Shown here: positions 13,601-26,300 of the stretch, one piece after another
Layout: every line of letters starts with the position of its first letter
How positions within the stretch are numbered: the first letter of the stretch is position 1
Assembly: GCF_020360975.1 (NCBI RefSeq)
Contig: NW_025408681.1
Location: 1,957,655-2,021,654, forward strand
Reading direction: 5' to 3'
DNA: 64,000 nt
DNA from: Hirsutella rhossiliensis
Taxonomy: Eukaryota; Ascomycota; Sordariomycetes; Hypocreales; Ophiocordycipitaceae
Program-made: the position numbers and the translations under genes
The notes under the pieces: model-generated
What the model saw: only the letters and a program-made list of their open reading frames with translations
Database searches by the model: none
Told to the model about the DNA's origin: nothing

Positions 13601-15063
13601 CAATGGAAACACACAGTCACCGCCGGCTCCAACTGCTCGGATATCCAATGGCAGTCGAGCTTGGCTCGTCTTTGCCCTCCAGCCACCGAGCCAGCCATTG
13701 CCTCTCTTATTCCCGGAGGCAACGAGGTATTGCGGCCCACCAGCTCATGGGTGAAGGCCGTTGGGGAAGGGGTGTGTGTGTGTGTGTGTGGACGTGTCGT
13801 CTGCGGCATCGGCGACTCCGTATCTCTCTCCTGACCCCCCTGTCTCTCCGGGGTCGGGCGCCTCGAAAACCCCCAGGCGGAAACGTTCTAGAAAGCAAGC
13901 CGGGTAACACGAGGAGAGAGGGGACTTAGACTTATCATCCCATGTTGTGCGAAACGGCCCGGACGGATGGACGTGCTTCAGCAGCCAGGGCCAATATGCC
14001 AAGTGCCGCTCCTCAAGCATCACGAACGACGACGCGGCAACAACCGGGTCCACAATCCGATCCAAACACCGTCTGGCCTTGTTGTTGCCGCTCTGCAAAC
14101 AAACCTCCGCGGCTCGGCCCCAAGAGGTGAATGGTCCCCCATCGGAGCCGAAGCACACATGCGCTTCTCTCGCTGCAACTGGGCCCTTTCGACGACGTCG
14201 AATCAACAGCCGACCATGCCCCCTCCAGGCCCAACCGATCAACAACCACCGCCGTAAATGTCCATACATGCTGGCAGATAAACATCCATACTGTACCCAA
14301 AGCTGTCCACGTGCCGGCGCCAACAGGGCTCATACGCTCCATGTCACCGCCCTGGTACTGTATCCATTAGTTCGCACCATGTCGGCAGAGACGAGCCCCC
14401 GTGTAACAAAGAGTCGCCCCCCGTTGGTTTCGACGCGGCCTTCCCGTGACATGGTGAGCGAGTTGTTGGCCCGCGCGGCCTTGTTGGGCACCCAGGCCAT
14501 GATAACCCCTGCAGGCCTAAACGGCGGTCAATGGGGCTTCATCGCTCTCACCGGCACGGGAAACATCCGGCAAGAAGAAACTGCCACTTTGGCTGGTTCC
14601 TCATGGTTGAGCAATCCCTTATTGATAGCTTGTACGCCTGGTCTACTCCCGTGGTAAGCCACAAACGTGATTGCTGAACTTGTTGCAAGCCCTGTCTTTG
14701 GACCAACACGGCTCCACCGTACATGTTGTACCACGACAAGGCCTGGCAGGGTTGTCATCGAGAGCATTCCAAGGAAACGGAGACGACGGAGACATCTTCA
14801 CCTGCACTAAGCAGACCAACTGCCGCCGCTGCCGCCGCCGAGGCCCGCCGTGCCCCATCTGCATGCTGTTCAGTTCAGCCTCCAAGGACGGGAATCACAG
14901 ATGGCACATCTTTCCGGTTACTGTTTCCATCACCTTGACTTGTGGGAAACTCGTGCCTGACTCATCGGCGGGGCGCCGAAGACAAAAGAAAAGCTTACAA
15001 TCAAAGGGCAAGAAAGACAATCATATTGATGCCGCCCCAAGGCGAAGCTAGCAAACATGCGCA
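7624..15063. other. 7.4-kb spacer without recognised genes
   Basis: This is the largest gap in the window. Many medium ORFs occur on both strands (for example 9152-9988 + and 10087-10719 -), but none shows a domain, a family motif or splice sites linking it to another ORF. The composition is that of GC-rich noncoding DNA. The left 1-2 kb is presumably promoter and leader of the C2H2 factor gene. It includes several GTAC/TACC-rich palindromic patches (9106-9150, 9685-9790) and a (GT)n run near 13771-13790. Confidence 0.5.
13771..13790. repeat. (GT)n microsatellite
   Basis: About ten GT dinucleotides in a row inside the large spacer; a CA-rich stretch lies at about 13137-13172. Confidence 0.9.
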
Positions 15064-16807
15064 CTACCAGCGCGGCTCTTCACGTTCGTGCATCGGTGTT
15101 CTCACGACATTGTCATCGCTAAAGGGGTCGTCGTCGTCGTCATCTTCGGCTCTCTTAGCGGCAGCGGACTTATTGACGGGCGGGCGAGGAGGACGCGCTG
15201 GGACCATGATGGAGTCCGGGGGGCGGGGGATCGGGGGAACGGCCGGCTTGGGCGTCGGTTCGAGGGAGAGGCCGGCGAGGTCGGGGGCGTGCGTGCCTGG
15301 AAGCGGGTGGGCGGCCTGGTCATCTTTGGTCCTGAGGGCAGCCACTGGGCGTCACACCGTCGTCAGCAAACGGGTGGGAACAAGGGGGAAGGCAACGTGA
15401 GGCCTAGGGACAGGGAGTAAGCGTACTTCGGTACATGTGAGCTTGCTGGGCGAGTTCGTCGTCCGAGTCGCTGTCGGCGTCGATGGATTGGTCCAGCTGC
15501 TCAAACGACATGAGGGCATGGACAAGCTCGTCGTTGGCGTGGAGCAGGCTGCCGAGCCACTGCTCGCTTTCAACGAGGTGAATCTAAAAGTATAGAATTA
15601 GCACAAACGGACTTGTAACGCTTCTTCTCGCGAAACCGAGAGAACAAGACGAAGCTCGTGACGAGTAAAAGGAGCCAGATAGGAAGGAGGTGAGAGGCTT
15701 GAAGCGTACATAGCGTAGGATCCTCCGACGGAGCTGCTTGCAGGCCTCAAAATGCTGCACGGCCTCTCTGTTGTTCGAGATGCGCTGGCGCTCGCGATTG
15801 ATGCTCTGGAGCGAGTTCTTGAGGTTTGTCGACTCAATGGACGACTCGGCAATGATGGACTTGATCTTGTCTTTTTCAGCCTCGAGGTTGAATGGCCCTC
15901 GCTTTCCTTTGCTCTTGTCCTTGTCCTTGTCCTTCTTCTTCTTCTTCTTGTCATAGAGCGAACCTTCACCCCCCCTGGCGGCTGGCGCGGGTTGAGAGGG
16001 CCATGGCCTGGACGAGGGCCCGGCAACGGGTGGTCGCGAGGCGCGCTCGGCTGCCTCTTCCTCCTCCTCGTCTCCAAAAGGGTTTTCCGTCTCCCGGATG
16101 ACCTTTGATTTCTCCTGCGTAACGGCGACTTTTCTCTTTGGGAGTTCCTACATTTTGCGTAAGACTGTCAGTCAATGAAAGAGACCGGCGCCCCGATTTC
16201 TGTCCGTCCTTGACTCGTCTCTTCTTGCCACCTGTGCGCCGAGTACTGACCTTGTGAAGGCGTGCGACCCGCTCTAGGCCTGGAGTAGAGGCGTACTGCG
16301 ACCACTCCCGAAACAGTTCGGTGCACTTTCTCCTGACGGCCGGGTCCGAGAGGCCAGAGGTGCCGCAGACTCTGAGGCGCTCGAGCAAGGGCTCGTCGGC
16401 AAAGGCACGCTGGAAGCGCGAGCCGGCGTTTTGGATGAGGCCGTCAAGGATGACGAGGGCGCGGAGCTGGCGGTGAACGTTGCCGTACTTGAGCTTCTTG
16501 CGGATGGCCCGGGCCGCCTCGCTGGGGCCCGAGGCCTGGAGCTTGATGACCTCGACGAGGTCGGGGATGCCGCTGAGATCGTCGACGTTGTAGCCCTCCG
16601 AGGTGAGGTTCTCAACGTTGACGGTTACCGCCGAGTACGGCTTCTTCTAGGGAGGGAGATGGAGTGAGCAATATTGCCGATGAGGGGGCAAGATGAAAGA
16701 TGCCCAACGAATAATGCCTCAAGCTTCACACAAAGTATCGGGTTTGATGACGGCGCAGAAAAGGCGCATTGCAACAGCATCAAGAAGGCGCGTACCTGTG
16801 AGAACAT
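15064..16807 (-). CDS. lsb5: Lsb5-like VHS/GAT domain protein
   Basis: Homologue of yeast Lsb5, a ubiquitin- and actin-linked adaptor of endocytosis related to GGA/TOM1 proteins. Five exons (minus strand: 16796-16807, 16251-16646, 15710-16147, 15427-15583, 15064-15344) give 427 aa. The first exon codes only MFSQ. The VHS domain follows at residues 5-136, starting KKPYSAVTVNVENLTSEG and including RKKLKYGNVHRQLRALVILD and RFQRAFADEPLLERL. Next come a charged linker (ENPFGDEEEEEAAE, then KKKKKKDKDKDKSKGK) and a GAT domain at about 225-330 containing CKQLRRRILRYIHLVESEQW and MSFEQLDQSIDADSDSDDEL. The tail is Pro-rich with DPFSDDNV and ends in PRW, as in fungal orthologues. All introns have GT-AG ends and keep frame. 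Confidence 0.9.
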
Positions 16808-17867
16808 GACAAAGGGTGATGGCCGAGACTTCAAGCTCAGCTCAAAGCCATGGGTGGACACTGGAGCTGCCCTGATATTGCTTTTGCTGTCAAATGGTGA
16901 GGCACGGTTCATTCCAAAACCCCGCCTAGACGTCTATTCTCACCTCGACCCCTCCCTCACTCTCGGCGTCACACGGGCTCGCAAGGCTCGAACCCGACCC
17001 AAGCAGAGGCGGACAGTCGACGGCCGTGGAGAAAAGAATTCTTCCCTCGGCTGAAAGCTGGTCGGTGTGGACAAACGAAGGCGTCGGGCACGGATTGCAC
17101 GACAGCAGAGGGAATGCCTGCGGGCGGAGAGCGACGGAGACTGGCAAGCTCGGGATACAGGGGCTCGAGCCTTGCAAGGACGGCGGTAAACGATGGGCGA
17201 CGGTCGGCGGGGGAATTCGATCTTTTATTGCTTGTCCCGGGGCTTCAAGTCCTGCTTCAACAGGAGCGAGTGGTGAAGGAGGAGAAGGAGGAGAGATGGA
17301 CTGCTCGTTTGCGTGCCTGAGCTACCACAAGTACCTGGGCGTGGGGCAGAGCAGTGTGACGTCAGCCACCCATAAGCTCAACTGAAGTGACAATGCCGAT
17401 GCTAACAATCAATGCCGACAATTCATCTCTCCATTGTCTGATCATCTATCCAATGTCATTGGCTACGGCATGCTCCTTCTCCCACCCCACTCGGTATCGT
17501 CGGACAATTCCTCCATTCTCTCACCATCACTCGGACGGGACTGGCTTGTTGCACCATGCAAACCGCGTCGTGCCATTTACCCGGAATCCGCGGCAAACTC
17601 TCCATGCTCCGGTTGTCTCTGATGCTTTGGGCATGAGCTCTTTTGTGTTTTTGCCCTGCCTTATATAAAAGTCATGTATGTGATTTTTTATGTGGCCCCT
17701 TCTCCAGCAATCCTAGTCCTTTCTCCAAGCTTATGCTTGTCCAGATTCTCACTCCAGTCGACTGGTTGATGTCGATGATACCGCCCTTCCAAAACTCCGT
17801 TTACGCCTGTTGAATGGCGCCGCCTCCCATGCTCGACAGAAAGTCAAGCTCTCTCATCCAGTGACCT
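16808..17867. other. Intergenic, lsb5 promoter side
   Basis: No gene recognised. It holds the lsb5 promoter and the 3' region of the methyltransferase gene. ORFs here are short and motif-free. Confidence 0.5.
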
Positions 17868-18677
17868 TCACTTCTGCTTCTTGCCGGCAGCCCTCTCGCG
17901 TTCCCGCTTGGCGTAAATCTCGGCTGTAAAGGGATCCTCGTAGCGTAGCGCCAGGACATAGACCAGGCACACCCAGCCCGTCAGGAAAAGGCCGGCGGGC
18001 TTGCCAAACAGCAGGGCCGAGCCGAGGAAGCTCATGGTGGAGCCCCAGTACATGGGCGCGCCGCAGACGTTGAAGGGAAATCCCGTCACCATGTCGTCCA
18101 TGAGGATGCCAAAGTAGTCACCCAGGAAGGTGCCGGTGATGCCCAGCGCCCACGTCGACGAGATGACCAGGACGTTTCCGCACAGCAGCAGCGTGTAGGC
18201 GGCGGCCTGGGAGTAGGGCGTCAGCAGCAGGGGGTGCGACGGCTGTTCCTGGATGGCCGTCTTGTAGATGAAGTCGCGGACGAGGCCGAGGGAGAAGATG
18301 GTGGCGGCGAGAGCGTAGCATGCGGTACGCGAGCGGCCGCCAAACAGCTTCGTCAGTATCTTGTTGTGGTACTCTAAGGGGCCCCGTCGTCAGCTGCACA
18401 GCTCGACACGGCAGAGACACGGGAGATGGGACCTTGGCGCGCGACGATACTGTGGGAGTTGGGCGCGTTAGCAGCTGGTCATGGGCGGGGGCGGCCAGAC
18501 GACGGCGACTTACTTCCAGAACAAGGGGTTGAAGGCAATGGAGCAGGCCGAGACTGTACAGACGAGCAGTTAGACAGTAGACGACGCTCGAGCCACGGCC
18601 GACTTACCCACGAGGCTCTTCTTGCCGAGGTCGACATGGCGGGCAAGGTCGCCCACCAAAGACACGATGCTGACCAT
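17868..18677 (-). CDS. opi3: Phosphatidyl-N-methylethanolamine N-methyltransferase (Opi3/PEM2)
   Basis: Class III phospholipid methyltransferase of the ER that makes the last two methylations from phosphatidylethanolamine to phosphatidylcholine with S-adenosylmethionine. Exons on the minus strand are 18608-18677, 18514-18553, 18433-18449 (a 17-base micro-exon) and 17868-18373, giving 210 aa. Features in order: SIAFNPLFWNIVARQEYHNK near the N-terminus, SRTACYALAATIFSLGLVRD, a membrane segment around YTLLLCGNVLVISSTWALG, the SAM-site region GTFLGDYFGILMDDMVTGFP, and FEDPFTA-like YEDPFTAEIYAKRERERA near the end. Four membrane spans are expected. Length is typical for Opi3. A slightly longer start at 18773 is possible, but the start at 18677 matches family length better. 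Confidence 0.92.
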
Positions 18678-20830
18678 GGCGGACGAGCTGTCGATTGGAC
18701 GAAGAACGAGATGCAGAAAACCGAGAGCAGAACCTTGCGCCTCTTGCACGTCAAACCAACCTTCTTCGGCCACAGAGCAGTCTTGCGAGAATTCGATTCA
18801 ACAAAGCCAGCTTGCGAGGGGGAGCGGGTAGCAAAGGGACAAGTTGCCAAGGTTCCTTGGCAAAAGGTACCACCCACCAGCTGGGCGTCATCCTGCAGCC
18901 GCCCGTGTACGGTACGTACAGTACAGCCTCGGCAATGGAGAGATGTGGGGGGGGGCCTGAAGAGCCCTGTCAGCCAATGGGAGGTTGAACCTACCGCCAT
19001 TCACAGGCACACAGTGACTAAAACCCTTCGACGATTTATCCTATCATGCATCAAAAGTGAATCGAGTGCGTGCGATAAAGGTTGCCCCCCGTCCGAAATA
19101 GCAAACCCATCCATCGAATACACAATACACTCCCGCGCTTCCAATCCGACACAACGGCAACAAGTTCCAAGCAACGTACTTGTCGTCCAAGAGGATAGAT
19201 AACCGGTGCCCGAGAGCCAAGTCGGTTTCTCTCCGACGATTCCCTGTTGATCGAGATGGTCGAGCCGACGAAATAAACCCGCCGCAAAGTCCAACTCGAA
19301 TGCGTATTCTGTAGCCAGCCCAGGAGAATTTTTTTTTGAGAGAGAGCGTCCTGAAACGGGATAACGCCCCAGGCGCACTGTCGCAGCTGGGCTGCGCTAC
19401 ATCCACCCATCTGACTCGCACTCGTCTTCGTTTCGAGCGACAATGCCAGACCATAGAAAAGCATCTGCCGCTTGGCCAGACACAAGCAAACGCTCCGACT
19501 GGCGCATAGTTGGTGCGTACAACACCGACACGCATAGTGAACGAGGATCGGGAATGGGGATGAAATAGTGTCTGAAGACGGCAGCGGTGCAAGTCCGTCT
19601 TGGAAACATGTCATTGTATGAGGAAAATAAGACAAGAGAAAAAGAGAGGTCAGGCGTCTAACTCGATGGATCTTGGGAACTGCATGATTCCTGCCACGAC
19701 GGATTTGTCAAGGCCATCTCCTTCCCCTTGCGCGTACGTACGCCAGGAGCTGCTTTAAAGGGTACGTCGCGACGCACTTTGCATTGCCCAGCGCACAACG
19801 AATCAGTCGCTCTTTCAGCTTGTGGGCCTGGATGGCGATGCTGGGATGCCTTGGCCGAGACTTCAGCATTCATTCATCATGGACACGGAAAGCCTGGTAG
19901 AGGCTGTTGAAGATGCAACCCAGGGCCAGAGATAACGAAGACACCGCCACCATGTCCTCTGCCCAGAGAGGTGGGCAGTTCCTTACTTCCCTCGTTGACT
20001 GGCAGCGTCGTTTCGTCCCCCGGTAGTACCAGTCCACTGGTCTTGACACCCGATGTTGCCTCCACACCAATGCCGTCCCTCCGCCGCCACATTCCCGGCA
20101 CCTTTCCCGGCCCCGTCGCCGTTGTCTCCACTTTTGCCACTGCCCCGGCCGTCCCTCGGCTGCAATCGCCCATTCGGGGCCAGCCAAGGCGGCCGGCGCC
20201 AACCTCAAAAGAACAACCATGTACGGCATGTATGTCCGTCCTTCTACGGGGCTGAATGTTGGCAATGTCAATGCCTGCGAGTGGGCAGACACCTGCATCA
20301 AGGACTGACGCCTGCTTCTTTCGCTTTGACCATTGCATTCATCGTCGTGCAATACCTGTATGCCTAATGCCACAACCACTTCCATAGCATCCCGCGGGGT
20401 CCCTTTGAAAGAAGACCAAAAGCCTCAAGAGAAGCCACGTTGCCATTCATCATCGTCCAAAGAATTCAACGTCCACGAGGTTCGTCCCTTCTTCCCCGCT
20501 CCAGTGCGGCTTGCTTGGTACCCTGTTTCCGATAAACTCCTCAACGCGACCCGGCCGGGCAGTGGCGCAGCCCTTGTGCGATACTCCGAAAAAAAGAAAA
20601 GGAAAGGACATGAAACGGCCCCTCCGTGAAGCCCGGAATTGTCAATGTCAATGACACGATGCGCGCTACCCATGACGCCCTCGCCTCGCTGCGGCTTCCG
20701 TCGTCAAGTTCATCAGCTCATTGAGTCTTGCGCAGAGACTCGGACAAGTCCCCCGTGGAGGGTTAGAGAGAAAGGAAGAAGCCGACAAGAGGGGAGGAGA
20801 AAAAGAGAAGAAAGGCGAAATAAATCAAGG
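18678..20830. other. Intergenic, opi3 promoter side
   Basis: About 2.1 kb without a recognisable gene. It includes GTAC-rich patches near 18905-18925 and 19730-19745. ORFs such as 19051-19635 (-) lack any family signal and probably arise by chance. Confidence 0.5.
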
Positions 20831-22493
20831 CTATCGACGGTTTCTCGTCTTCTTGCCCGCCGTCGCGTCTTCCTCCTCCTCGTCTTGTCCCTTTTTAAGA
20901 TCCTCGGTCAGACCCCACTCATCCTTGTCGTACCAATCCTCGCCGTCCGACAAGTCTCTGTTAGGGCCGCAGTGTGCCTCGGCCTTGGCCCAGTGCAGGA
21001 CGTCTTTGCGCAGCCGCTCAGCCTTGAGCAGTCCGTGGTGCAATTTTGTCGCTCCCCGGCAAATCTCCTCTTGTTTTTGCACGTAGAGCGCGAACAGTCT
21101 TCTGATGTCCTCAGCCTCGTGTTCCGGTAGACCAAGGTTTCGGTCTGGTCTGGCACCCACGGGCGCAGCGAACATTGGATGGATAAAGGCGTGCTCTGGG
21201 GCTTCCGATGTGGCCGACCGACTTTGCTCGCCTGATCTTCTTGGCTCGAACCGATGATCTGTCGTCGCTTCGGCACCCTTCATCAGCGAATCCCCCCGTT
21301 CGTCCTCGACGTGCGACTCAGTTCCCTTTTCATTGGTGCCCTCGTGCATGCCGTTGTCTTCGCGGCTTGACTTGTTCGCAGCGTCGTTGACGTCCTTGTC
21401 ACGCCCCAAGGGTCTATCGCCTGTCCTCTCGCCTTCCTGGCGCGCATTGGATGGCTTTTCACCATTGTGTTCCTTGGAGATGGCTGTTGCCCCATGTTTT
21501 GATTTGCCGTCGTTGTTGCCGGCCACCCCTGCATCCACCATTGGCACGTCGACGTTGTATAGCGCCCCTTCCGGCCGGCCGCCACCGGAGTCCACCGCGT
21601 CATGTGCGCCTTCAATATGGTCCCCTCGGGCGTCGCCGTTCATTGCCTCTCGAGGCGATGGCTCGGCACCACTCGCTTTTGCCAGACTCTGAAGGTGATG
21701 GGCGACATGGTCCTCGGTGTAGATATTCACGTCGTTTAATCCGACCATCAGCTCACAAGGCATCCACGTGCCGTCGCCACAAAGGGACGTCCACAGATGT
21801 CTGATGTGCCATAGCGATTGATTTTCTCTGCGTGTGAGCTCGCAGCTTTGTGAGACCAAGTTGGTGAGAGTCTTGGAGACAAACGGTTTCGAGAGGGTCG
21901 AATGGGTAGGGAGGGCGGTCGAAGCGGTCAGGGGCGCCAAGATATCTACACGTCCTCCATGTTAGACTCGTCTTGTGGACCTAAAATGCTTGGGTAGGCT
22001 TGACGCACGTTCTAACCGGATGTTGGCATATGGATTGAGCTCCACGGCGGCGAGAGCGGCTTCGCCGATGCGCCCGTCGTCGTCGTCGCTGTCCACCTCG
22101 TAGCCTTCGTCGTCGACTAGTGGCGGGTTGCGGTGAATGATGGCTCTCCGGGAACCGGCAAAGTCGACGAGCTGGGCCAAGGTTAGCCGACCAGAGGAGC
22201 TCATGACGGGCGCGTTTTGTCGCAGGGTTGTACCTCCTTGTATGCGCTGGGCCCTTGTGTCGGCACCAACTGTCCCTGACGCGCGAACCGCGCCCTCTTC
22301 TTCAGCTTGTTGCCGCGGTTGCCGTGATTTTCAACGTCGGAGTCGGAGTCGGACTCTGCGGGCGCGGCCGAGGTTAGCTGAAGCGCTGCGAAGAAGCCAT
22401 TGATTGCAGAGATTTCTCACCATAAGCCTTCCTCTTGAAGGCTTTTTTCATGCCGGCGATGGTCTCGGCAAAAAGGACCTGTTGAGATGCCAT
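20831..22493 (-). CDS. rxt2: Rxt2-like subunit of the Rpd3L histone deacetylase complex
   Basis: Nuclear co-repressor subunit. Exons on the minus strand are 22421-22493, 22234-22355, 22009-22171 and 20831-21945, giving 490 aa. The N-terminal RXT2 domain (residues about 1-165) is clear: start MASQQVLFAETIAGMKKAFKRK, then ESDSDSDVENHGNRGNKLKK, IIHRNPPLVDDEGYEVDSDD, ELNPYANIRLEHILAPLTA and the terminal block THSTLSKPFVSKTLTNLV with WMPCELMVGLND. The middle is long, acidic, Asp/Glu/Lys/Gly-rich and probably disordered. A conserved C-terminal helix region follows around EAEDIRRLFALYVQKQEEI and GLLKAERLRKDVLHWAKAEA. All splice sites are GT-AG. It lies 860 bases downstream of ngs1 on the same strand. 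Confidence 0.88.
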
Positions 22494-23352
22494 GGCGGGC
22501 AGAGTCACCAGAGGGCAGCCGACGGGGGACGTGAGTGGGCGGAGAGGCAGGCTGTCGCGGCGACCGAGCGGCGGCGGCCAGCGACGTCCTCAGCAGGGGC
22601 AAGACGAGCCCAAAGCGTGGTCCGAGAGGGTGTCGACAGAGGCGGGGGTTTCGGTTCACGTCGTGCGCAGCGCGTGGGAGCGGTGCTCTGATACCAGAAA
22701 AATATGTTCTTGGGGGGGGACGCGAAGAGCGCAGGGCCAGAAAGGCGAGACGAGGCTGACTGTGGCTGCCCTCATTCCTCAGCGGTTACGGCGGCCTCTT
22801 GCGCGACAGCTAATTATGACTTGGCGGCCGAGGCACGGCGCTTCACTTTGCCCGATGCAGCTGCCGGGGATTAGGCGGCGCTTACGTCATAGGAGCAAGC
22901 GAATCAAGGTCGGGATGTTGGTTGATGGATCGAGAAATGGGGTTTGGCCCCTGTTCTGGTGGGAATTATCGAGCTGAATCAACCACAGGCTTCTATACTT
23001 CGACATCTACAGTCACTACGCTTCCCGAGGACTTGGAAAAGGCTGTCACTACCTAACAGAAAATTTAGCAAAAAAATCTCCAACATTTCAAGCCTTGAAC
23101 TCCAGCATCTGTCGATAATCAGATGCCATGTTCTTCCCAGTACTTTGGCTGTGCCATTGAACGCCGCCCAGAACTCGACCCGACGACGAGCAGCACAAGT
23201 TCCAAGGCAGACCATTGCCCCAACCGCCAAATACAGGCCCAACCGTCTTTGAAGACGCAGCATACACTCCGTACAGAAACACACATTAACCTTGACAGCT
23301 ACAATTGTAGGTTAGTACCTCTGCTCAACCTCTCGGATCAAAGTGGCTCAAC
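22494..23352. other. Intergenic, rxt2 promoter and ngs1 3' region
   Basis: No gene recognised. It carries one ACTCCGTACAG motif (23266-23276). Confidence 0.5.
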
Positions 23353-26300
23353 TCACATCTCGGGAGAGCTTGTGATCTCCTCAAAGACCTGAAGAACCTC
23401 GAAGCCCATCGCCAAGAGCGGCTCGCTCGTATCGTCTACAGCCTGGGTAAGTCAGCATGCAACTCCAATCCTCTGACCACGGTCTTCGTACCCAACTCAG
23501 CAATGCCTTGGAAGCCTTATGGCTCTTGCACTGCCGAACACCCATGAGTGCCAGCCCCTGCAACACGAGCGTCGACTGTGGAGTCGGTGGCACGATGGGT
23601 GCAATGATGCCGGCTACATCATCTGTATGCGACAGCAACGGAGGAATATGCGTGATAAGGGCGCTATTCTGTCGGCAGATAATGACGGCACCAATTAAAT
23701 TCCCCGTCGCGTCCTTGGCGCGTACAATGCCGCACGATTTGTTTTCTGCCAATGCGTGTCTATAGAGCTCCGAGACTTCGGGGTTTGCGTTTGCACGCAC
23801 ATGGTGGAGCACACTGTCGGCGTTTTCCAAGCCGTGTATCAAGTCGAAGCTGATGTTGGTCCTTTGAATGCTCTGCAGCAGCCCCTCCGGGACGAGCCAG
23901 TGGCCAAGGTCCTTGATGACCAGGTTGGTCAGTTTCCTGGGGAACTGGGTGTCCCAGCCGCTGCTGCTGAACCATTCCTTGATCGTGCTCAACTCTATGT
24001 TTGATGGAATGCCGAGAAAAACGCCGGGAAACGTCGTTCCGAGCTGGACCTTTTTGATTCCCCGTTGCTGCGCGAGGCTTTTCAGCGCTCGCCGATGCAG
24101 AGACCGTCCAATGGACACGTTTCGCTTTCCCGGGTCGACAAACAGGGCGCCCAGGATGCCCACGCTGCCGACGAAGTAAGTGGCGACGAACCCATAGAGC
24201 GCCTGCGTGCTGCTGTTTCGCACCACGAAATGGGCCTCCTTGATGCTCGGCACGTTCAGTTCCAACGACGAGGCGCTCGTTGACCGAAGAAACTCAAGAT
24301 CCGGCGCATTTGCTCGATGGACGGCTCGGAGGAGTTCGTTCAGGCCCTTGGCATCGCGCGACCGATCGTACTCTTCCACCAGCCAGTGCTGCCTGGACTT
24401 GAGCACTTTCTTGCTCTTGCGGAGAGTCCCAGGCATGCTCCCGGCCGGGTCAATCTCGCCGACGAGGACCCGAACCAAGGCAGACATGGCGTTTTCTGTA
24501 AAGTCAAAGGTACAGATGTACGTGCCGATGGACTTGTCCATGGCAAAGTCATACGGAGAGCTAACGGCGACAACTATCAGCTGCTTTTTGTTCCCCCTGC
24601 TGCGGTGCATTGAGCATATCATGTCGACGTGCTTGGTGAAGCCTGCTTGGTACAGGTTGCGATTGGCATCTGCCGTAACAATGATGATGCACGATGCTCT
24701 GTTTATGAGATTCTCGTGGACGGGCCGGACTCCGTTGGCCGTGTAGCTTGTATGGAGGAGCTTTTCGTTTCGATACCGAGCAAGATTCTTGCCGAACTCG
24801 CGAAACACACCCTCTCCGCTCATGATGGCACCTCTTTCCCTGGCCTGGTGTGCCCAGACGTCGTGGTTGGTGGGAGCGTCCGAGTAGCTGTTCTTGGCCT
24901 CGAGCAGACTCTTGGTCATTGAGGATGCCGGCAGAGGCTTGACCAGGGGCGTGAGCAAGAGAAGCTCCTCGCCCGGGTGCAAGGACCCAGACAGAGGGAG
25001 CATTTTCTCCTTGTCTCTAACAACAGTGATGGACTGATCGTAGGCCCGCCGGGACAAGGCCATGTGCGAGGGGTGGAGCTGAGAGAGAAGAGGGATTCCG
25101 GGAGGATTCAGGGCCTTTGACCACGAGGTGCACGTCGCCTTGAGTTTGAGGACCCGCCTTAGCGACATGAATATTCTCTCCTTGGTTATGATGCCATTTT
25201 CGTACCCCAGCTTGAGACCCTTGATGGCCTCGAGCTGGACGTCGTAGGCACGACAGAGGAGGACGAGGTCACAGCCAGCTTCTACGGCCATGACAACGCC
25301 ATTCTGTACGCCAAGGTCGTGGCTGAGGGCCTCCATCTCCAAGCACTCGGAAATGGCAACCCCCTTGAAGCCGAGCTCGTTGCGCAGGAGATCATCGACA
25401 ACCTGGTCAGAGAGGCAGGCGTGGCTGACATTCATGGAGGGGTTGGAAATGCCGCAGCCGCCCACAAACATGGCATCCAGCTTTCCCGAGGCAACGGCGT
25501 TCCGGAAGGGCACCAGGGCACTCAAGCTCAACTCCTCCAGCGTCTGGGTGATGATGGGTACATCGAGATTCGACCCGAGGAAGTCGAGGTTCCCGTACGA
25601 GGGGAAATGCTTGCCACACGAGGCCATCCCGGCATCGCGAATACCTCTGAGCGCGGCCAGGCCGTAGAGAGAGACCTCCTGGGGATCGTCTCCCGTGGCA
25701 CGGACGCCGAGCGGCTGGTAGCGAGCGTTGTTGAGCACGTCCAGGACGGGGCCGAGCATCAAGTTGACGCCGCAGGCCGAGATCTCGGTAGCAGTGGCCT
25801 TGGTGACCTCGTACGCCAGCTCGGCGCGGCCGGCGGCGGCAATGCCCATGGCGCTCGGAAACTGACAGACATAGTCTTCGTCAAAGAGGCTGTTGACGCC
25901 GCCATTCTCCTGATCCAGGGCGATGAGCAAGGGGTGAGGGTGACCTGCATTCTTGGCAATGGTCTGGAGTTCCTGCACGAGCCTGGCGGTTTGTTGAGCA
26001 GCTAATCATGAGGGTCAGTGAGGACGTTCCTTGCTCGACGCAGAAGCAGCGATGTCAGAGTATGGAAACACGAAGTGGGAGGAGTACGGCAACGGCAATG
26101 CCGAAGTGAGGCAATGCGGGAGGAAAGAGCAGAGAAGCGCAAGGAGACGACCGACATTTGAGGTTTTTGGCCGTCAAGATGATGGATCCGAGGTGATGAT
26201 CCTCGATGAGGCTCTTGATCTGGGGCGTAACCTCTGTTCCATCCCAGCCCATAATAAGTATATGCCCTATGGCCCTGCAGAGACAGCCACGAGGTTAGCC

